A stretch of 24,480 nt of DNA from NCBI GenBank assembly GCA_964507325.1, contig CAZDQL010000096.1:1-24480 (forward strand). The letters are read 5' to 3'. Origin of the DNA: CAZDQL01 sp964507325. GTDB lineage: Bacteria; Planctomycetota; UBA1135; GCA-002686595. The position numbers and the translations under genes were made by a program. This document shows positions 8,949 to 16,119 of this stretch, piece by piece (the stretch's first letter is position 1; each line of letters opens with the position of its first letter). Under the pieces are notes generated by a model. The model saw nothing but the letters and a program-made list of their open reading frames with translations, was not told the origin of the DNA and searched no databases.

Positions 8949-9824
8949 CTACTTGAGACCCAGCTCCCGCTTGTGCTCCTTGATGTAGGCCAGCGCCTTC
9001 TGGCTGTCGCTCGGATGCTCGCCCTGCTCCGGCCGGAAGGTCTGGCCCGTGATCTGCTTCAGGGACCAGGTCACGTCCCGCCGCGTCCAGCTCCACTGCT
9101 CCCAGAGCGAGGCCCAGTACCCCGCGGGCGGGTTGTTCGGGTCGTCGACGGCCGCGGGCTGGGGCGAATCGAGCAGCTCGCAGAGCTTGCGCACGTTGTC
9201 GAAGTCCTTGGTCGGGAGCTGGCCGAGGTAGCGCACGCAGGCGCGGGCGACCTGCTTGTGCTTGGCGTGGGAGAGCTCCTTCATGACGTCCTTCTCGACC
9301 CGCCCGTGGTGGAGCACGCCGTAGGCCCGGATCACGGCCGCGAAGGCGACCGGGCGCTCCTTGCGCACCACCTTGTCCTGGAAGGCCTTGCCCAGGGAGC
9401 GGATCACCGCCTTGTCGTCGGGGAAGTTCGCCAGCACGTGCGCGGCGGCCGCCTGAACGGCCCCGACGCGCTCCGCGAGCAGGAGATTGATCTGCTTCAT
9501 CGAGCGATCTCCCAGCTCGAGCGCCTGGGCGCGAGCGGCCCTCTTGTCGAAGCTGCTGGCCCTGTACTTCATGCCCGCGATGGCCAGCGGCTTGAACTCC
9601 TGGTTGTCGTGGGCCGACATGGCTGCCAAGGCGGCGGCGACCTGCTCTGCGTCATCCTCCGCCTCGGCCGACTCGTGCTTGGCCAGGAGGCGCTTGACGT
9701 CCGCCTCGGAGGCCGTGGTCACCACGATCTCCTCGTTGGGATTCGGCGGCGGCGCATCCTGAGCGAGGGCGAGAGCGGGGGCCAGGGCGAGCAGCACCAC
9801 GGAGCAGGGGGCCAGTACTCTCAT
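8949..9824 (-). CDS. Secreted HEAT-repeat-like protein, unknown function
   Basis: A 291-residue protein. The start at 9824 gives MRVLAPCSVVLLALAPALALAQ, a strong signal peptide with a cut after ALA. AAGGAG at 9831-9836 lies 6 nt from this ATG but directly abuts the alternative ATG at 9830, which favours 9824. The body is rich in Ala/Leu/Lys helices (ERVGAVQAAAAHVLANFPDD, AFAAVIRAYGVLHHGRVEKD), consistent with alpha-solenoid repeats. Near the C-terminus is WASLWEQWSWTRRDVTWSL, resembling the WRQFWEREGE segment that precedes the VWA domain in the neighbouring protein. The two may be paralogous scaffold proteins, this one without VWA. No enzyme motif was found. Confidence 0.75.
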   Translation of the reverse strand: MRVLAPCSVVLLALAPALALAQDAPPPNPNEEIVVTTASEADVKRLLAKHESAEAEDDAEQVAAALAAMSAHDNQEFKPLAIAGMKYRASSFDKRAARAQALELGDRSMKQINLLLAERVGAVQAAAAHVLANFPDDKAVIRSLGKAFQDKVVRKERPVAFAAVIRAYGVLHHGRVEKDVMKELSHAKHKQVARACVRYLGQLPTKDFDNVRKLCELLDSPQPAAVDDPNNPPAGYWASLWEQWSWTRRDVTWSLKQITGQTFRPEQGEHPSDSQKALAYIKEHKRELGLK

Positions 9825-9830
9825 CGTCAT

Positions 9831-9836
9831 CTCCTT
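9831..9836 (-). promoter_or_regulatory. Shine-Dalgarno AAGGAG that fixes the HEAT gene start
   Basis: On the minus strand AAGGAG is followed by ATGACGATG. It touches the first ATG (9830) but is an ideal 6 nt from the second (9824), which also gives the better signal peptide. Confidence 0.65.
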
Positions 9837-9855
9837 GCCTCCATGGTACTCCCGA

Positions 9856-10947
9856 TCAGAGCCAGCGCGTCCGGCGCGCGCTCCACTTGCGGCCGTAGAC
9901 GAGGTCGTCACACCACAGGGCCAGGCGGTGAACGCGGCGGAGGGCGCGGATCGCCCAACGCACCAGCCCGTGGAATGCATTGTCCTTGTGGGAGAAGGGG
10001 CAGCAAGCCATGCAGATGCCGCAGTCGGTCCCGATCCGGCGCCAGTACTCGTAGCAGCGTTCCGTGGCCGTGGGCCACTTCGGAACGCCCAGCACGCTCT
10101 CGCGCTCGTCCGTCGAGAGCGCGCGTGCGGGGCAGTTGTCCGCGCACTTCTTGCAGATCTCGCAGAAGGCGGCCGCGCCCAGGTCGACGGGGGTGTCGCA
10201 GGGCAGATCCAGTGAGCAGCTCACCGCGCCGATGCGCACCCGGCTGCCGACTCGATCCGCGATCAGGATGTTGTTGCGCCCCAGCTCTCCCAGGCCCGCC
10301 TTGACGGCCAGCGGTGGGAGCAGCAGCTCGTAGTGGGCGTCGTGCTGGGAGCGGGCGTGGTGGCCACAGCGGCCGAGCACCGCGCACAGCGTCAGGGAGA
10401 TCAGCGCGCCGCGATGGTACTGCCGAGCGGACTCGCGCACCGTCCGCGCGCGAGGTGCGTGGCCCATCTCGGCGTGGTCCATCTCGACCAGGAAGACCAC
10501 CGCCCGTGAATGGGCGGGGTCGATCGGCTCGCCGTAGTGGTGATCGTGGCGCCCGCGGTGGGAGTAGACGAACTCCTCGTCGATCTCACAGATCCCCACG
10601 GCCAGGGCACCCAGCGCCAGCGCCAGCTCGCGCAGGACCGCGGCTGGATCAGCGCTGGCCTGGAGGCGACGGGCCCACTCCTCGACGAGCGCCGGTTCCG
10701 GTTCCAGAGCGGGGATCTCCTCGAAGTACCGCTCGGCCTGCCCGCTGACCTCGGGGTCGTAGAAGGTCGTGCCCTCCCCACAGATCGGCGGCATGGCGCG
10801 CAGGCGGTCGTCGATCTCCTTCAGCTCCGGCCGGCGGGAGTAGTACTCCTCGTAGGGCGCCGTTCCCGCCCGCCGGGCCGCTCTGGCGAAGATCGTGTCG
10901 CGCTCGTCCGTGCGGGCCGTGGGCCGGGGGAAGGCGGGGGATGTCAT
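9856..10947 (-). CDS. Reductive-dehalogenase-like protein with two [4Fe-4S] clusters, cytosolic
   Basis: A 363-residue protein. The C-terminal third has the ferredoxin pattern of reductive dehalogenases: C262, C265, C268, C272-P, then RCYEYWRRIGTDCGICMACC at 297-316 with C298, C309, C312, C315 and C316, followed by PFSH. The central part (KAGLGELGRNNILIADRVGS, 216-235) resembles the corrinoid-binding domain shared by RdhA and epoxyqueuosine reductase QueG. The YEYWRR-TDCGICM wording favours the Rdh branch over QueG. There is no twin-arginine leader and no Rdh membrane-anchor gene beside it, so it is not a standard respiratory dehalogenase. It sits close to a corrinoid methyl-transfer operon. 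A catabolic dehalogenase or a redox partner for corrinoid proteins are both possible. No clear Shine-Dalgarno precedes the ATG. Confidence 0.75.
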   Translation of the reverse strand: MTSPAFPRPTARTDERDTIFARAARRAGTAPYEEYYSRRPELKEIDDRLRAMPPICGEGTTFYDPEVSGQAERYFEEIPALEPEPALVEEWARRLQASADPAAVLRELALALGALAVGICEIDEEFVYSHRGRHDHHYGEPIDPAHSRAVVFLVEMDHAEMGHAPRARTVRESARQYHRGALISLTLCAVLGRCGHHARSQHDAHYELLLPPLAVKAGLGELGRNNILIADRVGSRVRIGAVSCSLDLPCDTPVDLGAAAFCEICKKCADNCPARALSTDERESVLGVPKWPTATERCYEYWRRIGTDCGICMACCPFSHKDNAFHGLVRWAIRALRRVHRLALWCDDLVYGRKWSARRTRWL

Positions 10948-10995
10948 GGAGGGATCTTACCCCCCGTCGAAGCGCTCGCCGGGAGCCCAGCCTGT

Positions 10996-12066
10996 TCAGG
11001 ACAGGTGTGGAATCCGCAGGCGTCGGATCACACCCACCGCCAGCAAGCACAGCAGGTAGCACAGGCCGAGCTGCGCCATCAGCGGCAGCTCAACGAGCGA
11101 GGGATAGCGGCCCATCGCCCGCAGCACCAGCATGTGCACCAGGTAGACCCCCAGGTTGTAGGTCGAGAGCAGGGCCAGGATGCGGTAGTCGCGGCAGCGC
11201 AAGAGGAAGCCCGCGGTGACCAGGGAGACCGCGACGGCGTAGCGCTCGTAGAGCGGCGTCACCTGGACCAGCTCGGGGCCGATGAGCAGGGGCAGGGTCC
11301 CGAGCATCAAGATCAGGAGGAACCACGGATTGCGCTCATCCTGGGTGGGCAGCGAGAGCAAGCGCCCGATGGCGATTCCGAACGCGATCGTGCCCGCACC
11401 GTCGAGCCAGTAGGAGAAGGGGCGCATCGGCTCCAGTTCGCGGTGCAGGATCGGAGCCGCCAGGACCAGGCCCGCCCCCAACGCCGCGAACAGCAGGGCC
11501 GACAGACCCTGGAGGTGTCCCTTGTGTGCCTCGGGGGCGCGGCTGGCGATGAGCGACGCGAGGAACGCGAAGGGCAGGAACCACAGGTGGAAGGACGTGC
11601 CGGCGAACCAGCATCCGGAGTCGAAACGCCCCAGCACCGACTGGTCCCAGCGCAGGGCCTGCATCACCTCGAAGAGCCCGTAGATCACGCACCACAGGAT
11701 CCAGGGCAGGAGCAGCCGCCTGGCCCTGCGGCGGGCCACCTCGCCGAGCGGGCGCGGGCGCACGTGCCGGCTCTGCAGCGCGCACATCACGATCTGCAGG
11801 CTGGTCACTCCGAAGGCGATGCCCAGCACGGGGCGCCAGACGATGTGGTGACCGATGATGCTGAGCATCGCGAGGGTGCGCACGATCTTGAGGCCCGGAT
11901 AGAGCTCGGTCGCCGGAGCGTGCCGTTCCTCCACCACCCACCCGCGCTCCTCGCCGCGCAGAGCCCCCGCGCTCCCGACGTCGCCGGAGACGCTGATGGA
12001 GCTCGCGTCGTGGACGACCAGATCGGCCCTGCTGCCCCGCGGGGGGGAGGGAGAGGGGGGAGGCAT
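10996..12066 (-). CDS. Membrane acyltransferase, acyltransferase-3 family
   Basis: A 356-residue integral membrane protein with about ten hydrophobic helices from residue 58 onward. The first helix, LKIVRTLAMLSIIGHHI, carries the R...H(H) signature (His73/His74) of the acyltransferase-3 family, which O-acylates exported glycans and lipids. FHLWFLPFAFLASLIA and a late YNLGVYLVHMLVL helix also match the family. The first ~55 residues are Pro/Ser/Gly-rich and not part of the domain. The true start may be internal, although AAGG lies 5 nt before the ATG at 12066. It is 48 bp upstream of the Rdh-like gene on the same strand, and a functional link is not obvious. The acyl group and acceptor cannot be predicted. 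Confidence 0.75.
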   Translation of the reverse strand: MPPPSPSPPRGSRADLVVHDASSISVSGDVGSAGALRGEERGWVVEERHAPATELYPGLKIVRTLAMLSIIGHHIVWRPVLGIAFGVTSLQIVMCALQSRHVRPRPLGEVARRRARRLLLPWILWCVIYGLFEVMQALRWDQSVLGRFDSGCWFAGTSFHLWFLPFAFLASLIASRAPEAHKGHLQGLSALLFAALGAGLVLAAPILHRELEPMRPFSYWLDGAGTIAFGIAIGRLLSLPTQDERNPWFLLILMLGTLPLLIGPELVQVTPLYERYAVAVSLVTAGFLLRCRDYRILALLSTYNLGVYLVHMLVLRAMGRYPSLVELPLMAQLGLCYLLCLLAVGVIRRLRIPHLS

Positions 12067-12150
12067 CCTGGCCTTGTCGATGCGCCGCGCCCGCGGCCTT
12101 GACCGGAATAGCGGGTGCTTGGCGAAGCCGTGAGTCCGGCAGGGAGTTTC

Positions 12151-12167
12151 CGTCCCAAGTCGGGACG
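12151..12167 (-). terminator. Small GC hairpin downstream of the methyl-transfer operon
   Basis: CGTCCC-AAGTC-GGGACG forms a 6-bp stem with a 5-nt loop about 33 bp after the homocysteine methyltransferase stop. No U-run follows, so intrinsic termination is uncertain. Apart from this, the 133-bp gap at 12067-12199 shows nothing recognisable. Confidence 0.25.
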
Positions 12168-12199
12168 CAGGGCTACGCGCGGCTTACCTCCGGTCGCGG

Positions 12200-13105
12200 T
12201 CAGGTCCGACCCACCGCTTCCGCCGCGAGGCGGATGGCGCGCGTGTGCTCCGGAGTCGTACCGCAGCAGCCGCCGATGATCGAGACTCCCGCCTGCACCA
12301 GATCGTTCACCTTGCCGGCCATGAACTCGGGCGTCTCCGGGTACGCGACCCGCTCTCCCCGCGCCTGGGGCAGGCCGGCGTTGGACTGGATGACGAGGGG
12401 CAGCTCCGTATGGCTGCGCAGCTCGCGGGCGATCTCGACCATCGTCTCGATCCCGTTGCCGCAGTTCGAGCCGATGGCGTCCGCGCCCGCCTCGGCCAGC
12501 CCCTTGGCTGCCGTCGCGACGTCGGTCCCCATGATCGTGTAGAAGCCCCGCGGCGTGGGATCGAAGGTCATGGTGGCCAGGATCACGACGTCGCGCTCGG
12601 ACTCCTCCGCCGCCGCGCGCGCGGCTCGGACCGCCAGCGTCGCCTCGACGAGGTCCGTCATCGTCTCGACGCAGAGCAGGTCGACCCCGGCCTGCACCAG
12701 GGTCCGCGTCTGCTGCGCGAAGGCCTGCGCCAGGAGCTCCGGCTCGGTGTCGCCGTAGGGCTTGAGAGTCCGGCCGGTGGGGCCGCAGGAGCCGGAGACG
12801 TGGGCGTCGGTCCCAACCGCCCGCCGCACCGCCTCGACCGCGCGGACGTTGAGCTCCTCGGCTCGCGCGTCGAGCTGGTAGGGCTCGAGCTTCAGGGACG
12901 TGCCGCCGAAGGTGTTGGTCTGCACGATCTGCGCCCCGGCCTCGCAGTAGAGCCCGGCGATCTCCTCCAGGTGCTCCGGATGCTCGAGGGTCCACGCCTC
13001 CGGGCATGCGCCCACCTGCAGGCCGCGTTCGAACAGCAGCGACCCCATTGCGCCGTCGGCGACGACGAGCTCTCCGTCCTCGAGCCGGGCTCTCAAGTTC
13101 TTCAT
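12200..13105 (-). CDS. Homocysteine S-methyltransferase (MetH N-terminal-type domain)
   Basis: A 301-residue zinc-dependent (beta/alpha)8 barrel that should transfer a methyl group to homocysteine to give methionine. It matches the Hcy domain: VVADGAMGSLLFERGL at 14-29, IVQTNTFGGTS at 60-70, SGSCGPTG at 104-111, and the three zinc cysteines C215 (GSNCGNG) and C280/C281 (GGCCGTTPEH). It ends after this domain, so it lacks the folate, cobalamin and activation modules of full MetH. Those roles appear to be filled by separate proteins upstream in the operon. The start is well set: TAGGAG overlaps the stop of the corrinoid gene, 7 nt before ATG 13105, with only 9 bp between the genes. A BHMT-like or S-methylmethionine-using enzyme is an alternative, but the corrinoid neighbours argue for methyl-cobalamin as donor. 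Confidence 0.88.
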   Translation of the reverse strand: MKNLRARLEDGELVVADGAMGSLLFERGLQVGACPEAWTLEHPEHLEEIAGLYCEAGAQIVQTNTFGGTSLKLEPYQLDARAEELNVRAVEAVRRAVGTDAHVSGSCGPTGRTLKPYGDTEPELLAQAFAQQTRTLVQAGVDLLCVETMTDLVEATLAVRAARAAAEESERDVVILATMTFDPTPRGFYTIMGTDVATAAKGLAEAGADAIGSNCGNGIETMVEIARELRSHTELPLVIQSNAGLPQARGERVAYPETPEFMAGKVNDLVQAGVSIIGGCCGTTPEHTRAIRLAAEAVGRT

Positions 13106-13114
13106 GGACGGCTC

Positions 13115-13753
13115 CTAGCCAGCGGCCACCAGGGCCTTCACCTTCTCGACCGCGTTCGCCCCGTCGTAGGCGTAGGCGTCCGCGCCGATCTCGCTCGCGA
13201 ATTCCGTGGAGAGGGGAGCCCCGCCGACGATCGTCTTCACTTGCTTGTCGAGCCCCTCGCTCTTCAGGAGCTCGATCACCTGGCGCATGCCGAGCATCGT
13301 GGTGGTCAAGAGGGCGGACATGCCGACCACGGTGGCCTCCTCCTCCCGTGCCGCCTTCACGAACGCCTCCGGCGAGACGTCGTTGCCGAGGTCGATGACC
13401 TCGAAGCCGGCGCCGCGCAGCAGGATCGCAACCAGGTTCTTGCCGATGTCGTGCAGGTCGCCCTGGATGGTCCCCATCACCACCCGACCGATGGTGGGGA
13501 TGCCCTCCTCGACGAGCAGCGGTTTGAGCTGATCCATGCCCGCGTACATCGCCTTGGCCGCGAGCAGGACGTCGGGGAGGAAGATCTCGTGGGTCTTGAA
13601 CTTCTCTCCGACCACGTTCATACCAGCGATGAGGCCATCGTCGAGGATCGTCTTGGCGGCGATGCTCTCGTCGATGGCCCGCTTGGTGAGCGCGCCGACC
13701 TGCTCACCGTCACCTCGCTCCAGCTCTGCTGCGATCTGCTTCAGTACTTCCAT
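13115..13753 (-). CDS. Corrinoid protein of a methyltransferase system (MtbC/MtgC-like)
   Basis: A 212-residue methyl carrier. Residues 1-85 form the helical cap domain of B12-binding modules. Residues about 88-212 form the Rossmann-like cobalamin domain, with base-off/His-on motif DLHDIGK at 99-105 (Asp99, His101, Gly104), followed by MSALLTTTM (145-153) and VGGAP (176-180). Length and order match stand-alone corrinoid proteins of methylamine and betaine systems and the central module of MetH. It is the expected methyl shuttle between the MttB-family enzyme and the homocysteine methyltransferase in this operon. GGAAG lies about 10 nt upstream of the ATG. The identification is secure; which substrate it serves depends on the MttB enzyme. 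Confidence 0.92.
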   Translation of the reverse strand: MEVLKQIAAELERGDGEQVGALTKRAIDESIAAKTILDDGLIAGMNVVGEKFKTHEIFLPDVLLAAKAMYAGMDQLKPLLVEEGIPTIGRVVMGTIQGDLHDIGKNLVAILLRGAGFEVIDLGNDVSPEAFVKAAREEEATVVGMSALLTTTMLGMRQVIELLKSEGLDKQVKTIVGGAPLSTEFASEIGADAYAYDGANAVEKVKALVAAG

Positions 13754-13798
13754 GGGGCCGTTCTTCCGTGATTCACGAGGGGGTCGTCGGTGGCGCTC

Positions 13799-14524
13799 TC
13801 ACCGGATGCTGTCGATTCGATCCAGGCAGGCGTGCGTGCTGCACTCCGAGCAGAAGTCGTAGGCGGCGTCGAAATCGTGGATCTCCGCGGGACCCGCGAC
13901 GAGCACGCCCGAGATCGACTTGAGCGGCTCCATGAGACAGCTCTCACGCAGCCGAATCCCGATCTCCTCCGGGCGCAGGGCGGCGAAGAGCCGCCGCTGG
14001 GCGCTGACGTGCCAGCCGCAGTAGCCGGGGCTGTAGGGCAGGGATCTGGAGCCCTCGTCGGCGAGCCCCCCTGCGCGCAGGGTGCGCTCGAAGTGGCTCC
14101 TCAGCACGCCGCCCGCGCGCTCGGCGGCCGCCGAGGCGGCGGCGTCGAGCATGGCGCCCAGGGCGAAGTCCTGGACGTCGAAGAGTCGCCGGATCTCATC
14201 GTCCAGCGCCGGGCCCAGGGTGACCGCGAACAGGGCCAGATGCTCGCCGCGGGGAGCGATCTCGGCCAGGGGGGTCTCGGCTGCGTTCTGCCCTTCTCCG
14301 CGGTGGATCTCGGCGAACTCCTCCTGGGAGATCGACGCGAAGAGCCCGGCCGGGGCCATACGCGTGGCCAAGCTCTCCAACGCCTGGCGCAGGACGTCGC
14401 CCACGCGCGCGTGCAGCTCGACACCGGTCGGGACCCCCTGCGCCGCCAGCACCGCGTCCGGCTCGGGGGACACCGCCTGGGCGTCGATGGCGACGATCTC
14501 TCGCATGGGCGCGGGGGAGATCAT
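13799..14524 (-). CDS. Stand-alone MetH-type B12 activation (SAM-binding) protein
   Basis: A 241-residue protein related to the C-terminal activation domain of cobalamin-dependent methionine synthase, which uses SAM and an electron to re-methylate oxidised cob(II)alamin. Key segments are SRSLPYSPGYCGWHVSAQRR (159-178), containing the SPGY signature, and RESCLMEPLKSISGVLVAG (193-211). It ends with CSECSTHAC (C225, C228, C233), a cysteine group not part of the classical domain that might bind metal. The ATG at 14524 overlaps the MttB stop as ATGA and is preceded by AGGA, so translation is coupled. The open frame upstream to 15361 overlaps MttB antisense-free in another frame and is not real coding. 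It presumably reactivates the corrinoid protein encoded next, 45 bp downstream, in place of a RamA-type activator. Confidence 0.85.
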   Translation of the reverse strand: MISPAPMREIVAIDAQAVSPEPDAVLAAQGVPTGVELHARVGDVLRQALESLATRMAPAGLFASISQEEFAEIHRGEGQNAAETPLAEIAPRGEHLALFAVTLGPALDDEIRRLFDVQDFALGAMLDAAASAAAERAGGVLRSHFERTLRAGGLADEGSRSLPYSPGYCGWHVSAQRRLFAALRPEEIGIRLRESCLMEPLKSISGVLVAGPAEIHDFDAAYDFCSECSTHACLDRIDSIR

Positions 14525-15981
14525 GCTTCCTGCGGAGGGAGCTCGTCCATCCCGAAGCTGCGCGCCGCGTCGCTCATGATGCGCGTGAGCTCGGCCTTCG
14601 AGTCCTCGGAGAGACGGCTCGGCTCGTAGGCCTGGAGCAGCTTCTCCACCTCGGCGCGCGCGCGCTGGCACAGGGTGAGTCCGCCCTCCTCCTTCCAGCG
14701 GGAGCGGTTCGCGCGGTCGATGACGGAGCCCGTGAAGTAGTGTTCCTCGCGCAGGTAGCGTCGAGTGTGGTCCGCGATGAGCAGGTGCCCTTCGCGCAGG
14801 AGTTCCTCGAAGTGGGGGAGGGCGGGGAAGTCCTCCTTGGGGGTGATGCCGCGCAGCATGCGCAAGGTCATGCCGCAGATCTCGTTGTCGAGGACGAGCT
14901 TCTCGAGGCTCTGGCAGCTCTCGAAGTCCAGCATTCCCGGCCCCGAGATGTTGTTGATGCCGGCCAGGCTGGCGAGGGTCGCGCCCATCGAGCTCTCGAG
15001 GCCCGCCTGTGCGTCGAGCTGCTTGGCATCGCTGAGCGAGATGTAGGCCTGCGTGGGCAGGCCCAGGTGCTTGCCGATCTCCGAGTAGGCGCAGTCCACC
15101 ATCTGCGTCTCGACGGCGCCCATCGGCGTCGTCTCGTAGCGCACGTCGAAGATCGCAGGCGAGCCGCCGTACAGCAGGGGAGTCCCCGGCCGCGCGAGCT
15201 GGCTGATCACGACGCCGCTGAGCGTCTCCGCCGTGTGCTGCACCAGGGTGCCGACCAGGGTCACCGGCGCCATGAAGCCCGACAGCGGCATCGAGATGTA
15301 CTCGACCGGAATGCCGTACTCGGCGCAGTCGAGCAGGTTCTGGGAGGTGACGTCGCTCCACTTGAGCGGGGCCGTGGGGCAGGCGGAGAAGACGGAGAGC
15401 GGCTTCTCCCGCAGCGCGTCCGCGGAACCGCGGGCGGCCACCAGGAGGTCCTTCATCACGTGGAAGGCCTCGATCGTGAACGTACCGGTCACGACGGGCT
15501 TCTCGCCGTGGAGCAGGCTGAGGTACAGCCGATAGCTGTCGCTGACCTCCTCGGGGACGTCGGCGGGGATGAAGGCGGTGCTCTGCGAGGCGATGTGCTC
15601 CAGTCCGCTGACCACCTTGACGTAGCGCACGTAGTCGCTCGTCGTCGGCTTCCTCATCTGTCCGGTATCGGGGTCGAGGAAGTTGATGGCGGCCGAGCCG
15701 GGCGTGAAGTGGACGTTGTCGCCGGAGAAGTCGTGCGTCTCGTCGCCGAGGACGTCGTGAAGCTTGAAGCTCCTCGGCGCCGACTCGAGGGCCTCGTCGA
15801 TCAGCTTCCCCGGGAAGCGGGCGCGGCTCTGCGCCAGGTCCACCTCGGCCCCGTGATCACCCAGCAGGCTCAGCACGCGCTCGTTGTGGATCTCCGTACC
15901 GAGAGAGGCCAGCACGTCCCGGGCTTCGGAGAGGATGCGCTCGAGCAGGTCGTCGTCGAGGAAACGGATCTTGGGTCGCAC
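14521..15981 (-). CDS. MttB-superfamily corrinoid methyltransferase (non-pyrrolysine)
   Basis: A 486-residue protein, full length for the trimethylamine methyltransferase (MttB) family. These enzymes demethylate tertiary or quaternary amines and pass the methyl group to a corrinoid protein. Recognisable family segments include PLSGFMAPVTLVGTLVQH, GTPLLYGGSPAIFDVRY, and SLSDAKQLDAQAG followed by NNISGPGMLD. The frame runs without an in-frame amber codon, so it belongs to the pyrrolysine-free branch, whose characterised members use glycine betaine, proline betaine, carnitine or butyrobetaine. The substrate cannot be read from the sequence. The start is GTG at 15981, with AGGGAG 5 nt upstream. 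It is the first gene of a four-gene operon and has a candidate promoter at 16047-16075. Confidence 0.88.
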   Translation of the reverse strand: MRPKIRFLDDDLLERILSEARDVLASLGTEIHNERVLSLLGDHGAEVDLAQSRARFPGKLIDEALESAPRSFKLHDVLGDETHDFSGDNVHFTPGSAAINFLDPDTGQMRKPTTSDYVRYVKVVSGLEHIASQSTAFIPADVPEEVSDSYRLYLSLLHGEKPVVTGTFTIEAFHVMKDLLVAARGSADALREKPLSVFSACPTAPLKWSDVTSQNLLDCAEYGIPVEYISMPLSGFMAPVTLVGTLVQHTAETLSGVVISQLARPGTPLLYGGSPAIFDVRYETTPMGAVETQMVDCAYSEIGKHLGLPTQAYISLSDAKQLDAQAGLESSMGATLASLAGINNISGPGMLDFESCQSLEKLVLDNEICGMTLRMLRGITPKEDFPALPHFEELLREGHLLIADHTRRYLREEHYFTGSVIDRANRSRWKEEGGLTLCQRARAEVEKLLQAYEPSRLSEDSKAELTRIMSDAARSFGMDELPPQEA

Positions 15982-16046
15982 GGAGACTCCCTGGCCCTGG
16001 GGATCTGGGCGTGGGGGCAGAGGACGATGGGAGAAGGCGGCCGGGC

Positions 16047-16075
16047 ATTGTAGGGGCCGATCGCCAGGTTGTCCG
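16047..16075 (-). promoter_or_regulatory. Candidate sigma-70-type promoter of the methyl-transfer operon
   Basis: On the minus strand CGGACA (-35, 4/6 consensus) is followed by a 17-bp spacer and TACAAT (-10, 5/6 consensus). Transcription would start near 16040, leaving a leader of about 60 nt before the GTG at 15981. It lies in the 138-bp gap between the CHAT gene and MttB. A short CCTGC-GCG-GCAGG hairpin lies just upstream at 16078-16090. No cobalamin riboswitch would fit in so short a leader. Confidence 0.45.
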
Positions 16076-16119
16076 CACCTGCCGCGCAGGCCGCCGGGCC
16101 GGAGCGGCGCCGCCGAACC

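Noticed and set aside
9856..10947. Respiratory reductive dehalogenase or plain epoxyqueuosine reductase (QueG)
   Set aside because: No twin-arginine leader or membrane-anchor gene for the former; the YEYWRR-TDCGICM motif fits Rdh-type proteins better than QueG. Phylogeny would settle it.
14525..15361. Long upstream extension of the B12 activation protein frame
   Set aside because: It is an out-of-frame shadow of the MttB gene with Arg/Pro/Ala-rich composition. The ATGA overlap at 14521-14524 gives a better start.
14521..15981. Pyrrolysine-containing MttB
   Set aside because: The gene is full length without an in-frame amber codon, and no pyl genes are visible.
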